A stretch of DNA of 64,000 bases from Lutraria lutraria (lineage: Eukaryota; Mollusca; Bivalvia; Venerida; Mactridae): contig OZ026840.1 in assembly GCA_964023205.1 (NCBI GenBank), positions 34,017,336 through 34,081,335 on the forward strand. Direction: 5' to 3'. The stretch's first letter is position 1. Each line of letters starts with the position of its first letter. Below, piece by piece: positions 23,620-33,339 of the stretch. The position numbers and the translations under genes were made by a program. Below the pieces are notes generated by a model. It worked only from the letters and a program-made list of their open reading frames with translations, made no database searches and had not been told where the DNA came from.

Positions 23620-23765
23620 AGACTTAAACTGCTGAGGAATACTCCAGACGTTCACCTGGATTGATTCATCGAACTTCCGTAAACTGGCTAGATAGCTTTC
23701 CACGCATGCGAAAATCTGTCCAGGTTGGATTCACACTAACCACTGGACCACGGGCCGCGGTCTCT
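23620..23765 (-). repeat. tRNA-derived SINE
   Basis: On the minus strand it starts GGCCCGTGGTCCAGTGGTTA (A-box) and continues with a body containing CCAGGTGAACGTCTGGAGTA. It lies about 190 bases beyond the last recognised gene C exon. Confidence 0.6.
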
Positions 23766-23952
23766 TAAGACCACTAATACGTCAAACATTAACATAACTC
23801 AGCATTTGGGAGAATTCATTGAATATAGTTTCAATTAAGAAATAATGAAATCCTATCCGAAAATAGGTGACTCGTAAATGCTGTAGTCGTCAAAAATTGA
23901 GATATATGATTTTTCTATCAAAATTATTTTGCATGATATGACCTAACTTTAC

Positions 23953-24162
23953 CTGCGTATCCATAAATTTCAACTTCACACAAATGAAATATGTCGGTGG
24001 CAGAAGGTTGAGACTGTATGGTTAGTTTGAGTATTCGTGCGTAAGTGTCTGGTGGCATCTGTGCATCTTTTACAGAAGGTAAAATTCCTTGGAAGAAGTA
24101 TGCTTGGTACATTGAATCAAGCCCATTTCCAACAGTGACATTGATGTCATGTGCTCGAGCAT
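23953..24162 (-). CDS. gene C exon 5: F-type lectin, second half
   Basis: The 210-base exon is phase 1-1. It encodes ARAHDINVTVGNGLDSMY and ends IFHLCEVEIYGYAG, the F-type lectin C-terminal signature. The acceptor is TTACTAG and the donor is GCAG|GTAAAG. Confidence 0.8.
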
Positions 24163-27100
24163 CTAGTAACAAATGAAAAAATAGTTTTTTTTGGTAACTT
24201 TATTTCATTTGTACGTAATTGTATATATAATGTGTAATAAATGTTCAAATGATCGTGAATATGGAATAAGCATTTTTTATATTCTGCCTGATAGATCGAC
24301 GGACCTACATTCAAATACAATCAAAGTTTTCAAAGTTTTCTTTTTGTAATTTATTTTTACTCTTCATAAAATCACATGCATTGATATGTTATATATTATC
24401 ACATGTTGTTAACAATCATTTTTGAGAAGTATCATCATCAACAATTAACACTCTTTATATTTTTGCAAATACATGTATATCATGGTTCATATGATGATTA
24501 CATATATTTTAGGAAAGAGAAACAGAAAAAAAACACATTTTTAGGGGTTTTTAGCTCGTTTCCTAATCTATAGAATGTAAAAAATTCATATACAAATGAT
24601 TTTTGTAATAGTTGTACATAATGTTAAAGTATTTAAAAAAGTCTGTATTTTTGGAATTGTTCTGATGATTCAAGTCTAATAATATCTAACGGAATACATA
24701 ATAAATCATTTGTAAATCGAATATTAAAGGCCCATTAGATGTTTGAATCTAGTAATACAAACAATAGATAAATTGATAGTGAAATATAAGAACTATATTA
24801 TATTTGCTCTTAACGATATTTACATAAAATGTTGTCAGATGCTTTTTCTTATTTTTGCAATATCATTGAAACAATACTGTGCTTCAATTATATGTATACT
24901 TGTAATTAAAAATAAGATTTTGGAATGCTTTATTGCAAGTTAAAGTCACTAATAATACACCTTTCTATGTAAAATAGAACCTATTTTAATTAATCTTAAA
25001 ACCAACAACACTAATGGGGCTTTAAATGAAATGATGGTAAACATTTCTTATTGCTGCTCCAACTTACTCCAGTCCGTGAATAATCGATTATACAGCCGCA
25101 CATATTCCATATAGCAGCGAACTACTAAATCCACTTTCCACCAAGGACTATGTTCATCTTCAGTATGGAAACATGAACCACCATTTATCAAATCCTGGTA
25201 TATGTTTCCATCAACAGCGAGGCGTGCTTCATTTACCCGCACTCCAGGTTGGTAGATCGAAGACATTGAAGCAAGTTTGTTAAGGGCGATGTTAGCCAGT
25301 GCTGTAAAATACAAATTATTAATTTAAAAGCAACTCAATTGTATACGCAGCATTAAGTACATGTATGTACAAAATAGCAAGGAACATATTTAGATGTTGG
25401 AACACAAACTTGCAATTGAAGAAGTCAGCAGTCGAATGGCTCGGGAATTAAATATAATCGTGTTGAAATCCCTTTGTCTGATTGGCTGTGGAGTTGGTAG
25501 TGACCTTGGAAAACCACGGTTCGTACTTATGCAAAAGCAAGGAATACTGGTGATCTACCCACTAGTTTATTATAATACTGTATTTTCATTTGATTTCGTT
25601 GGGCTCAATACTCGTGGTGTTTACTAAAATGGCTATTTCGTGGGGACATACATTCCTGGATTTGGATTTTTGAAAAGAAATGTCTTATCTCTGCATTTAA
25701 ATTCGTGGTGATTTGATTTCGTGGATGAGCCGACCCACGAAAGCATCGAAATTAAATCCCCAACGAAAACTAATGATTCCAGGAGAGAATATTTATTCAC
25801 TTATGCCCGTAAGAAGCAATTCCAGATACGGCGGCTAACTTAAGATTTTGTCTAACAATGGGGGATAATTATTATTATCCCTTAAAACCATTAAAGCGAT
25901 ACTTATTGGTACCCCTGGTTTCCCAGTTCCTATGGTATTGATTTACCACAAATAAAAAAACACAGAAAAGTGAAGGTGTGGCTTGTGCTACTGAAAACGG
26001 GATGACGTCAAATTTACTAACTTACAAAAACTTCTACATATCTTATTAGATATTTTACCTACCGCCAACGCATTTAGGAATTGTACTCCAATTTCCTGTC
26101 TTCTGACATTGGAATTTATCATCTGGCTGATCGGAACTGAGACCATCGATACATTGGACTCTCTTCAAACTTTCTGTAGAATCTATATTACCAAGTACCG
26201 TGCCACCAATAAGTGAGTGTTGTAATGGATAGCATTCTGTATAAAACCAAATAAAACAAGTTTATGATATCATCATAAAGTCTACCCTTATCTTCAAATG
26301 CACCAATTTGTTGTAATTCTGCAACACTAACCTTGGGTCGGAGTAGTTAAGCAATAAAAATCTTACTTTACGTTTTGTTTATCAGTTGTTTAACGACACA
26401 TTCAATATTTATGATAATTTAAATGACCCCAAGAGATAGGGGATAGAAGATACAGGTTATATTCTTAGTTCGAATAGGCTTAAAATGTATAGGGTCGCGG
26501 GGAAAAGATAGGAAAGGTTGGGTAACTGGAAAAAATAGGCCTACAAGTTGCTATTTCGGCATAGTCAGTCGGGCCGCCAGAGCAATTGTAAACCAGTTTT
26601 TTTTCATTCACAGATTACAAGTATTGTTCTCATATACATAGCATACTTTTGTTGATTAGATTTAAATACTCCTCAGGAAAATAAAATCAAGAAAACTCAC
26701 CTTCAGGTACGCATGTACGGGAGTTCGTATGACACACTGTCCATTCTGGACAATTGCAACCAGTCGTATGCTGTTTAAATAAAAACAACTTCATAAAATT
26801 ATTTGTGTTGGAAAAAATATTACAGATAATTGCTTCAGGAAATATTAAGAACGTCCGTGAGAGTTAAAAGTAGCTTGTATTGGAAATAAATAAGCCAAAT
26901 ACTAGTACATGTAGTTATGTTCCAGAAAGAAGAACACCCAAGCCCAACTGTATGAACATCGGATAAACTTAACGACTGGTGAAGAGGTTAACCAAGTGTT
27001 AACCAGAGGCAAACCAACTGCTTTTCTTGTACAAAATCCTAGTGAACCTAATCAGATGAGTAAACACACAAACAGTCGATCCGGATGACTTAATTACAAA

Positions 27101-30100
27101 AATCAGACACAAGGACTAAATGTAACCACAAATTACCTTGGTCAAAATGTTATTCAATCACATTACCCAAAGATAACCCAAATTCTAACAAACCCTAAAA
27201 TTTAACCAAACCCATAATTTAACCAAACCCCAAATTTAACCAAACCCTAAAATTTAACCAAACCCAAAATGTAACCAAAGTTTACTCATTCTTAACCAAG
27301 CAGTCGTTTTCTCTTTTCTTAAACATCATTTAATGTATTGGCTAATGCAGACATGATATATTCAAATTGCAGAATTTATTCATGAATCATCTTCTGTGAA
27401 ATTAGATGATAAAACATTCAGTAAGTGTTCCCTCTGGTGTCAAAAGAAAGTACAATGTACAAACTACAATCATTAATAATTATAACAGTAATCATTTACT
27501 TGAATACAATATGTTTATGAAATAAACCTCATTTTACATTGACTTTATGAAACTTCGATTGTTTTATTGTTGGCTGTTACCAAGATGTATGCAACAAATC
27601 AATGATAATACTCGACGTCATCAGTTGATCTCCCACGGACTGTAAACTCACAGGAAAATTGAGATCAAATTATGGCCCTAGGTTCAATATTGGCCCCGCC
27701 CCCGGGGGTCACTTGATGTTTATAGACCTATAAAGGAAAATTTGAAAAATCTTCTTGTCCAAAACCACAAGGCACAGAGCTTCATTATTATTTTGAATGT
27801 GGCATTGCCTAGTGGACCACTACCAAGTTTGTTCAGTTATGGCCATGGGGTCAAAATTGGCTCTATTATATATAGGAAACTTTAAAGATCTTCTTCTTCG
27901 AAACCACTAGACCTGGAGCTTAGATATTTGGTATGTAGCATTTTCTAGTGGACCTCTACCAAGTTTGCCCAAGGTCAAAATTGACCCCGACCCGGGGGTC
28001 ACTTTATTTATATATATTTTTATAGAGAAAAAAACTATAAGATAGTTATGTTGTCTTCAGCCTTGATTAATGGACCTCTAACAAGATTGTTCAAATCATG
28101 GTCCTAGGGTCAATATTGACCCAGCCCCGGGGTCCGTTGAATTTACATAGACTTATATAGGAAAATGTTAAAATATCTACTTGTCAAAAAAAAAAAATTG
28201 ACATGCATCATTAGCTAGGGACATCTATAAATTTTATAAAAAAAAACATGAACTCCTGGGTTAACTTTACCCGCCCCGGTAAGTGTAACGATGCTCAAGT
28301 GAGCGATAAAGGGAATCATGGCCTTCTTGTTTTCTCTTCTTGTAAGCACACCAGATTACGAAGTCAGTCCGTCTGTCAGCCAGCATGTCAACAATAGTTT
28401 TTTAAACAACATCTCATTCTTAAGTAGATGGCCAAATTTAATGTTCTTGTATGATGCTCTACCAAGTTGTTAAAAAATAAATTCCATTAAAAACTTTGGT
28501 TGCCATGGCAATCAATAGGAAAAATATTCTTGTTCTAAACCAGAGGGCCTAGAGCTTTGACATTTGATGTGTAGTATTGTCTAGTGGGTGTCTACCAAGA
28601 TTGTTCAAATTATGGTCCTGGGGTCGGAATAGACTCCGCTTCAGGGATAACTTGATTTTACATTTACAGGAAAACTTGAAATTTAAATTATTGCCCTGTG
28701 GTAAATATTGGCCCCGCCCCAGGGTTCACCTGATTTATGTTGGCTTATATAGGAGAATTTAAAAAATCTTCGTCAGAAATTACATTGCCTAGACTTCAGA
28801 TAGTTGGTATATAGCATCATCTGGTGGAACTCTACGAAGGTTGTTCAAGTTGTGGCCCTGGGATCAAAATTTGCTCTGGCCCGAGGTTTACTTGATTGTT
28901 ACATAGGCTTACATAGGAAATTTTTAAAAAATCCTCTTGTCGGAAACTGCAATGCCTCAAGCGTAGATATTTTGGATGCAGCATTATCTAGTGGACTTCT
29001 GCCAAATTTGTTCAAATGATAGCCCAGAGATAAGAATGGCCCACCCCGGGGTCACTTGATTTATATAGAGTCATGGATAGGAAAAAGGTGAAAAAGGTTC
29101 TTCTCTAGCAAGAGACCCTTTTTCTGGTGAGCGATATAGGGCCATCATGGCCCTCTTGTTTTGTAGTTCACACATAGTTCCAATTTCAAGATGGTGTAAT
29201 ACGTTGTGATTTATAATCGTTTGGAATTATTAAAGCAACAAAAATCTACGAATTTTCTTAACAACTCGCGTATCACCTATTTTCTGGTCGGATTTTATTT
29301 TCGGTGAGAGCTTACTCAAGATTAAGATTTTTGTCGTTTTTGAAATGGTCTTGAAAGACATTTTGTAATCAATATGTATTCATTACTTTATTTATTTATT
29401 TTTTTATCAAATATCAATTGACTGAAATCAGTCATGATTTGCGTTTCATTGAAAAAATGGCGACAATATAAGTGAATACTTAGACAAATGTGGAGGACAG
29501 CCTCATCTAAAACCCTTTCATCTGATGGTTTACTTCACCTTATTGTTACTATAACAAAGGCGTAGGAACATAGTTTGTTAACCTTCCACGACTTTTCCCT
29601 GAGAAACGATGCACCCACTTTCTTACTTTTGTACGTTTCCACAAACCTTTTAGGGTAAAATGAGCCGACTTGCCTGCATTATTTTTAGATGAGCTCTTGT
29701 TACCAGAATCAGGCAATATTTCAGGCCTATGCAGCTACCTCTTTTGTCTGTTTGAAAGCTCATTTTCCTACAATTCTTACACAATACACTTCTATTCCAA
29801 AATATATATTGCCTTTCTCCGCACAACTTTAGAAAAGTTTTACCGTGATTAAAGGGGCATACCATACAACGGACAAACATTCTGTGAAAGTGTAAAAATG
29901 TGTTAGATGTATATGTAAAACAATATATAATGAATAATTGCAAGAAGAACTTGGGTCATAAAATTACTAGTTTAGGTACTAGCCGCAAAATTCATAGCTA
30001 TGAATAATAAATCACTTCCACCCAAAGACTGTACAACATATTCCAAAGAGTTACCGAACTTTATTGAAACTAATATTTTTTGTGATTTTATTTTTAATTG

Positions 30101-30632
30101 GATGAATTTTTGGCTGAAACTTTTTTCGTCGGCTTTTTTCTTTACAAGCTTCTAATTTATCATCATTTTGCCTTGATTCTAGATGCACCAAGTTGTAGGG
30201 TATGCCCCTTTAAGTAATATCTGCTCGTCTAAATAAATAGTGTATTATGATGTGAAATGAACCAAGACTATAATTCGCAAATTTATCACAATTACTTACC
30301 TGTGCTATATCCACTGTATCCATTTTGATTTGTACATATTCAGGATTTCCATGACTTGCTAATTCTTCCGGTTTCTTGAAATGCAGCGAGCATGATTTAA
30401 ACCTTCTCTTGTATCCGGCGACTTTACATGATGGTCTAATTGCACAATACTTCACACAGTCACGGATTGAAATTTTAAAGAACTCTCTAAATTTACTTAC
30501 ATCTGACGGACTTACTCCGAATTCGTACTTGCCAAATTTGGCTTGACCATTTGAATAACAGTAATTACTAGTAATCAGCAGTATAAACAGTAGCACAAAT
30601 ATATTTCTATATCTATGCGTCACGTTCCCCAT
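23953..30632 (-). CDS. gene C: secreted PAN / four-Cys / CCP / F-type lectin protein
   Basis: The minus-strand exons are 30300-30632, 26701-26770, 26063-26236, 25068-25301 and 23953-24162. The architecture is the same as gene B, with identical exon phases and near-identical lengths. Two family-typical features are altered. The PAN domain lacks its first and last cysteines (GVSP for GICP, and no Cys near the final VQI). The lectin has RLF where the sugar-binding motif expects R-x-D. The first intron is about 3.5 kb and is filled by a degenerate tandem repeat (27640-29160) and a MITE (29849-30213). The last exon ends in donor GTAAAG, so another exon is expected downstream. The gene is intact in frame wherever it can be read. 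Confidence 0.75.
24724..25025. mobile_element. TTAA-target MITE, full-length copy in gene C intron
   Basis: It starts TTAAAGGCCCATTAG and ends CTAATGGGGCTTTAA, a 302-base element with TTAA at both ends and no coding capacity. It lies within the lectin intron, ending 42 bases from exon 4. Confidence 0.75.
25068..25301 (-). CDS. gene C exon 4: F-type lectin, first half
   Basis: The 234-base exon is phase 1-1. It encodes LANIALNKLASMSSIY, AVDGN, SCFHTEDEHSPWWKVDL and VRLYNRLF. The His-x26-Arg spacing is kept, but the Asp two residues after Arg is Phe. The acceptor is TTTTACAG and the donor is TGGA|GTAAGT. Confidence 0.85.
25576..25782. mobile_element. short element, copy 1 (pair with 42883-43075)
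   Basis: It shares TACTGTATTTTCATTT, CTAAAATGGCTATTTCGTGG, GGGGACATA and TGATTTCGTGGATGAGCCGA with 42883-43075, in the same order. There is an internal palindrome around the CCACGAAA motifs, and the outer ends are weakly inverted. Confidence 0.7.
26063..26236 (-). CDS. gene C exon 3: CCP (Sushi) domain
   Basis: The 174-base exon is phase 1-1. Cysteines lie at EC, VQC, FQC and PKC, with the conserved Trp in GNWSTIPKC. The acceptor is TTTATACAG and the donor is GGCG|GTAGGT. It is close in sequence to gene B exon 3. Confidence 0.8.
26701..26770 (-). CDS. gene C exon 2: four-cysteine mini-module
   Basis: The 70-base exon encodes HTTGCNCPEWTVC followed by RTC. The acceptor is TTAAACAG and the donor is GAAG|GTGAGT. 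Phases match genes A and B. Confidence 0.68.
27176..27290. repeat. 19-20-bp TTTAACCAAACCC tandem repeat
   Basis: Five or six imperfect units of AATTTAACCAAACCC(T/C)A lie in the first intron of gene C. The resemblance to telomeric sequence is superficial; there is no TTAGGG array. Confidence 0.8.
27640..29160. repeat. degenerate long tandem repeat, GGGGTCACTTGAT type
   Basis: Roughly eight diverged units each contain CCCCGCCCC..GGGTCACTTGAT, TATAGGAAAATTT, AAATCTTCTTGTC, CTAGTGGACCTCTACCAAG and TTGTTCAAATTATGGCCCT. The array ends in GATATAGGGCCATCATGGCC. I recall this repeat type as frequent in bivalve genomes. It lies in the first intron of gene C. Confidence 0.75.
29571..29705. mobile_element. 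diverged copy of the 8641-8809 MITE
   Basis: It is similar in outline to 8641-8809: a TTAACCTTCCACGAC block, ACTTTCTTAC, and AGATGAGCTCTTGTTACCAG at the right end. The termini are eroded. Confidence 0.4.
29849..30213. mobile_element. 365-bp MITE flanked by TTAA
   Basis: The ends are TTAAAGGGGCATACCATACA and, inverted, TTGTAGGGTATGCCCCTTTA then A. The terminal repeats match at about 21 of 22 positions and the target duplication is TTAA (piggyBac-type target). There is no transposase. It is 87 bases from gene C exon 1. Confidence 0.85.
30300..30632 (-). CDS. gene C exon 1: signal peptide + PAN/apple-like domain lacking outer cysteines
   Basis: The ATG at 30632 (MGNVTHRYRNIFVLLFILLI) gives a signal peptide. 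Only four of the six PAN cysteines remain: RDC, KYC, PSC and KSC. The first is Ser in GVSPSD, and the C-terminal one is absent (GNPEYVQI). The core CKVAGYKRRFKSCSLH is kept. The donor is CAG|GTAAGT, phase 0; length is 111 codons. Confidence 0.78.
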
Positions 30633-31134
30633 TTTTAAAATCTAAATTGTTATCTCTATATAAGTCTTCGCATTACATTTTACAAAATGCTCTGTGCTTA
30701 GCACCTTTAATTTATCAACACTTGTTATAAATAATACACAATGTAGTTTACTAATAGCCACGAACATCAGCTCATCGTCAATAATTTTCACTTTTCATTA
30801 TAGTTATTGCTGAAACACAAATTGAATATTGAATATTTAAAGAATTTATTGAGTACTTATCATAACTTCGAAATTTAATTTAAGAATGCCGATGCAGCGG
30901 CTTGTAACGTATTATTATTTTCCAAGAAGCATACCGTATGCACAATAAAAAAAGACGTAATGTGATTTGATACCTGCCATAGCTTATGCAAACAGCTACA
31001 TCAGTTTCACGTAATGTGAACGGATACCTACAATAGCTTATGCAAATAGCAATATCAATTTCACGTAATGTGAATACATAACATAGTCTATGCAAAAAGC
31101 AAGTGATTTAATTGGTTACTTGCCAGTCTAGAAT

Positions 31135-31330
31135 AATCATAAGCACAGCAGACCTGCGTGATCAAGTGGTCACGGCTTCTGACAAATATTTACTAGCCCA
31201 TCGCCGCTGTGAATTAAAATCCTACCATGGGACCAAACAATTTCCATTGAGGAAGTTTCTACCACGGGAGGGGGTTCTCCTCTACCATAAACACTGAAAA
31301 CGTTGTCTAATAGCACTGGCTCTGCGGAGA
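31135..31330 (+). repeat. tRNA-derived SINE, degenerate
   Basis: It has an A-box-like GCGTGATCAAGTGGTCACGG followed by a body with CTACCATGGGACC and CCACGGGAGGGGGTTCTCC. The B-box is eroded. A related head sits at about 48078. Confidence 0.45.
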
Positions 31331-31619
31331 TATAACTCCAAGGGAAATAAGCATTATGGTTGCGCTTCTAACATAACCGAAACGAATTACAGGCAGTTCG
31401 TTGTGTTGCTTTGCAACGGCTTATTCGGTTATTTCAACGAACATGTATTCCATTTTTGAAGTTATTGATAATGTTTAAGTGGTGGAACAACCAAGTCACT
31501 GTTAACATATGCATTTTGCGTAAATATTTATTGCAATATTCATAGGTTTGTTCGCTCTGTTATAATGGCTCATAAATCAATACTACACATGTAAAAGTGC
31601 GATCAAACAAAATATTGCC

Positions 31620-31830
31620 ATTGGACATTCTTCATCAAATGTCCGATGGTGTATTTATGCCTTTCATCTGTATCGCCAGCAAACATTACATATCGGTCCA
31701 ATATTGACCCAATATCAGTAGCTATGTTGGCTTGACATCGGATGTGCAACCCTGCTCAATGTCGGTCCGATATCGGGTGTATACATGTCAACGATATGAA
31801 GCCGATGTCATACCGACATTTACATACCAG
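31620..31830. repeat. ATCGGxCCGATAT-rich interspersed repeat, copy 1
   Basis: It contains GGTCCAATATTGACCCAATA, GTCGGTCCGATATCGGG and related short palindromic words. The same vocabulary recurs at 33060-33310. Confidence 0.6.
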
Positions 31831-31947
31831 CTTTTTCCCTCCTTAAAAGTTTTCGATTTCCCATCTTAAAGCCATTACAGTTGATACATAATATGTACAA
31901 GGAAACATAAGACTGCTTCAATTTAAACTCATTGTATTATTATCAAG

Positions 31948-32804
31948 TCATTTTATTTGACATCCAATCGATATTTCACAAATGCATTTCGAGTGGGAGA
32001 TATTGGTCGAGCAGGCCTTGGTTGAGTGGGTGGTCTGGAAACTTCCACATAGGTCACTGCACATGTATCGACACCAGTTGTAGCTAGTGCACTGAAATAA
32101 GCAAACAGAAACAGACCTTTAGAACTGAATTGTAACATTATATTGAATAAAGTATTTGACAAAACATACACAACAATGGTAAACTTATAAGGGCAAAAGA
32201 TACTCTAGTGGCATAACACAATTTAAAGACAGCATTCAAATATGTGTGTTTCTAAGACTTGCATAATTACTTAGATACTTGTGTGACATTCACGACTAAA
32301 TTACCAAAAATATTAACGAACTATAAAAAATATTATAAAACTTCACTACATGTGTGAAATAAGATACTGATACATACCTTGTGTTTTATCAGAAGCTCAA
32401 GTTTTCGCGTCAAATATTTCAAAAATAGAGAGATGCAACTTCAAACTCTACTGTAACAGAATGTCTAATTTGCTTCTGCATTTTTCCAGATATACTATAT
32501 TGACAGCCGGTTTATGTATATCATACAATACAACTTAAAATACTGTTCGAAAATACATTGATGCAAACACTAACGGAATATATAAAGATTCAAGACCTTG
32601 TTGAAGTTTTTTTTTTTAGTATTTTATTATTGATACATTTTGTATAGTTGCGTTTAAAAAAAGAAAAATATATGTGTAAAATATATTTAAAGCAATTAAG
32701 CAACAAAAGTACATATGAACAAAATTCAAATTGTTAACTAAAAAATGAAACAAAAAATAAAACACTCACTGCATATGCAAAAACAATATGTTTAAATATA
32801 TCAT
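31948..32804 (-). CDS. candidate small secreted-peptide gene (two-exon model, frame uncertain)
   Basis: The terminal exon 31948-32091 has an excellent acceptor (pyrimidine-rich tract then TTATTTCAG) and a poly(A)-signal-like AATAAA overlapping its stop. In frame 1 it encodes 47 residues with eight cysteines spaced C-x5-C-x3-C-x3-C-x11-C-x8-C-x-C-x5-C, reminiscent of CSalpha-beta (defensin-like) peptides. In frame 2 it encodes a Pro/Arg-rich tail (SRPPTQPRPARP) ending in TAA at about 31953. An upstream piece, 32770-32804 (MIYLNILFLHMH with donor GTGAGT), joins in phase 2 and would select frame 2. No phase-0 partner for frame 1 was found. Either reading could be wrong. Confidence 0.35.
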
Positions 32805-33059
32805 GGCTAAGATTTGAAAAATAAAGTTTCTAAAACGGAGCAATGTAAGTAATGAAAAGTTGTTTCCTGGAGGAGTCCGAAATCCTTAATAAAATGAAAT
32901 TCTGATATTGTCCCACACTGAATATCTAGCATTCAATACAATAGTGGTAAAAACTTCTACCCGTCCTGAAAGGTCAAACTTATTATTAAATAAATATCAA
33001 TAATTACCAAACTGCCTAACACATATGCATACATGATTATTTATACTCAGTGATGAATA

Positions 33060-33310
33060 TAATATCGTGCCTATGTCGGGCCGATATCATAATTTCATTG
33101 CTTGGTTCAGGCGTTTTGCACAACATCGGGCCAACATGATCAATTAGGTGTTCAAATTAGTAGTATCCAAATTATTCAAACGGTATTAGAATCAGTGGCT
33201 TTATTGAACATGACCAGAAAAAATGCTCAGGCGCAACATATAAATATAGGACCGATATCGGTTCTACGTCAGCAAACCTCTATCCAGCCGATATCGGGCC
33301 GATATGGTCA
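33060..33310. repeat. ATCGGxCCGATAT-rich interspersed repeat, copy 2
   Basis: It contains GTCGGGCCGATATCAT, GGACCGATATCGGT and CAGCCGATATCGGGCCGATA, the same word set as 31620-31830. The open frame across it is not coding-like. Confidence 0.6.
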
Positions 33311-33339
33311 GGTTTGCTGGGTCGTAGCTTTTATGTTTT

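Noticed and set aside
27176..27290. Possible interstitial telomere array (AACCCTAAA words)
   Set aside because: The period is about 19-20 bases with TTTAACCAAACCC units, not a hexamer TTAGGG array.
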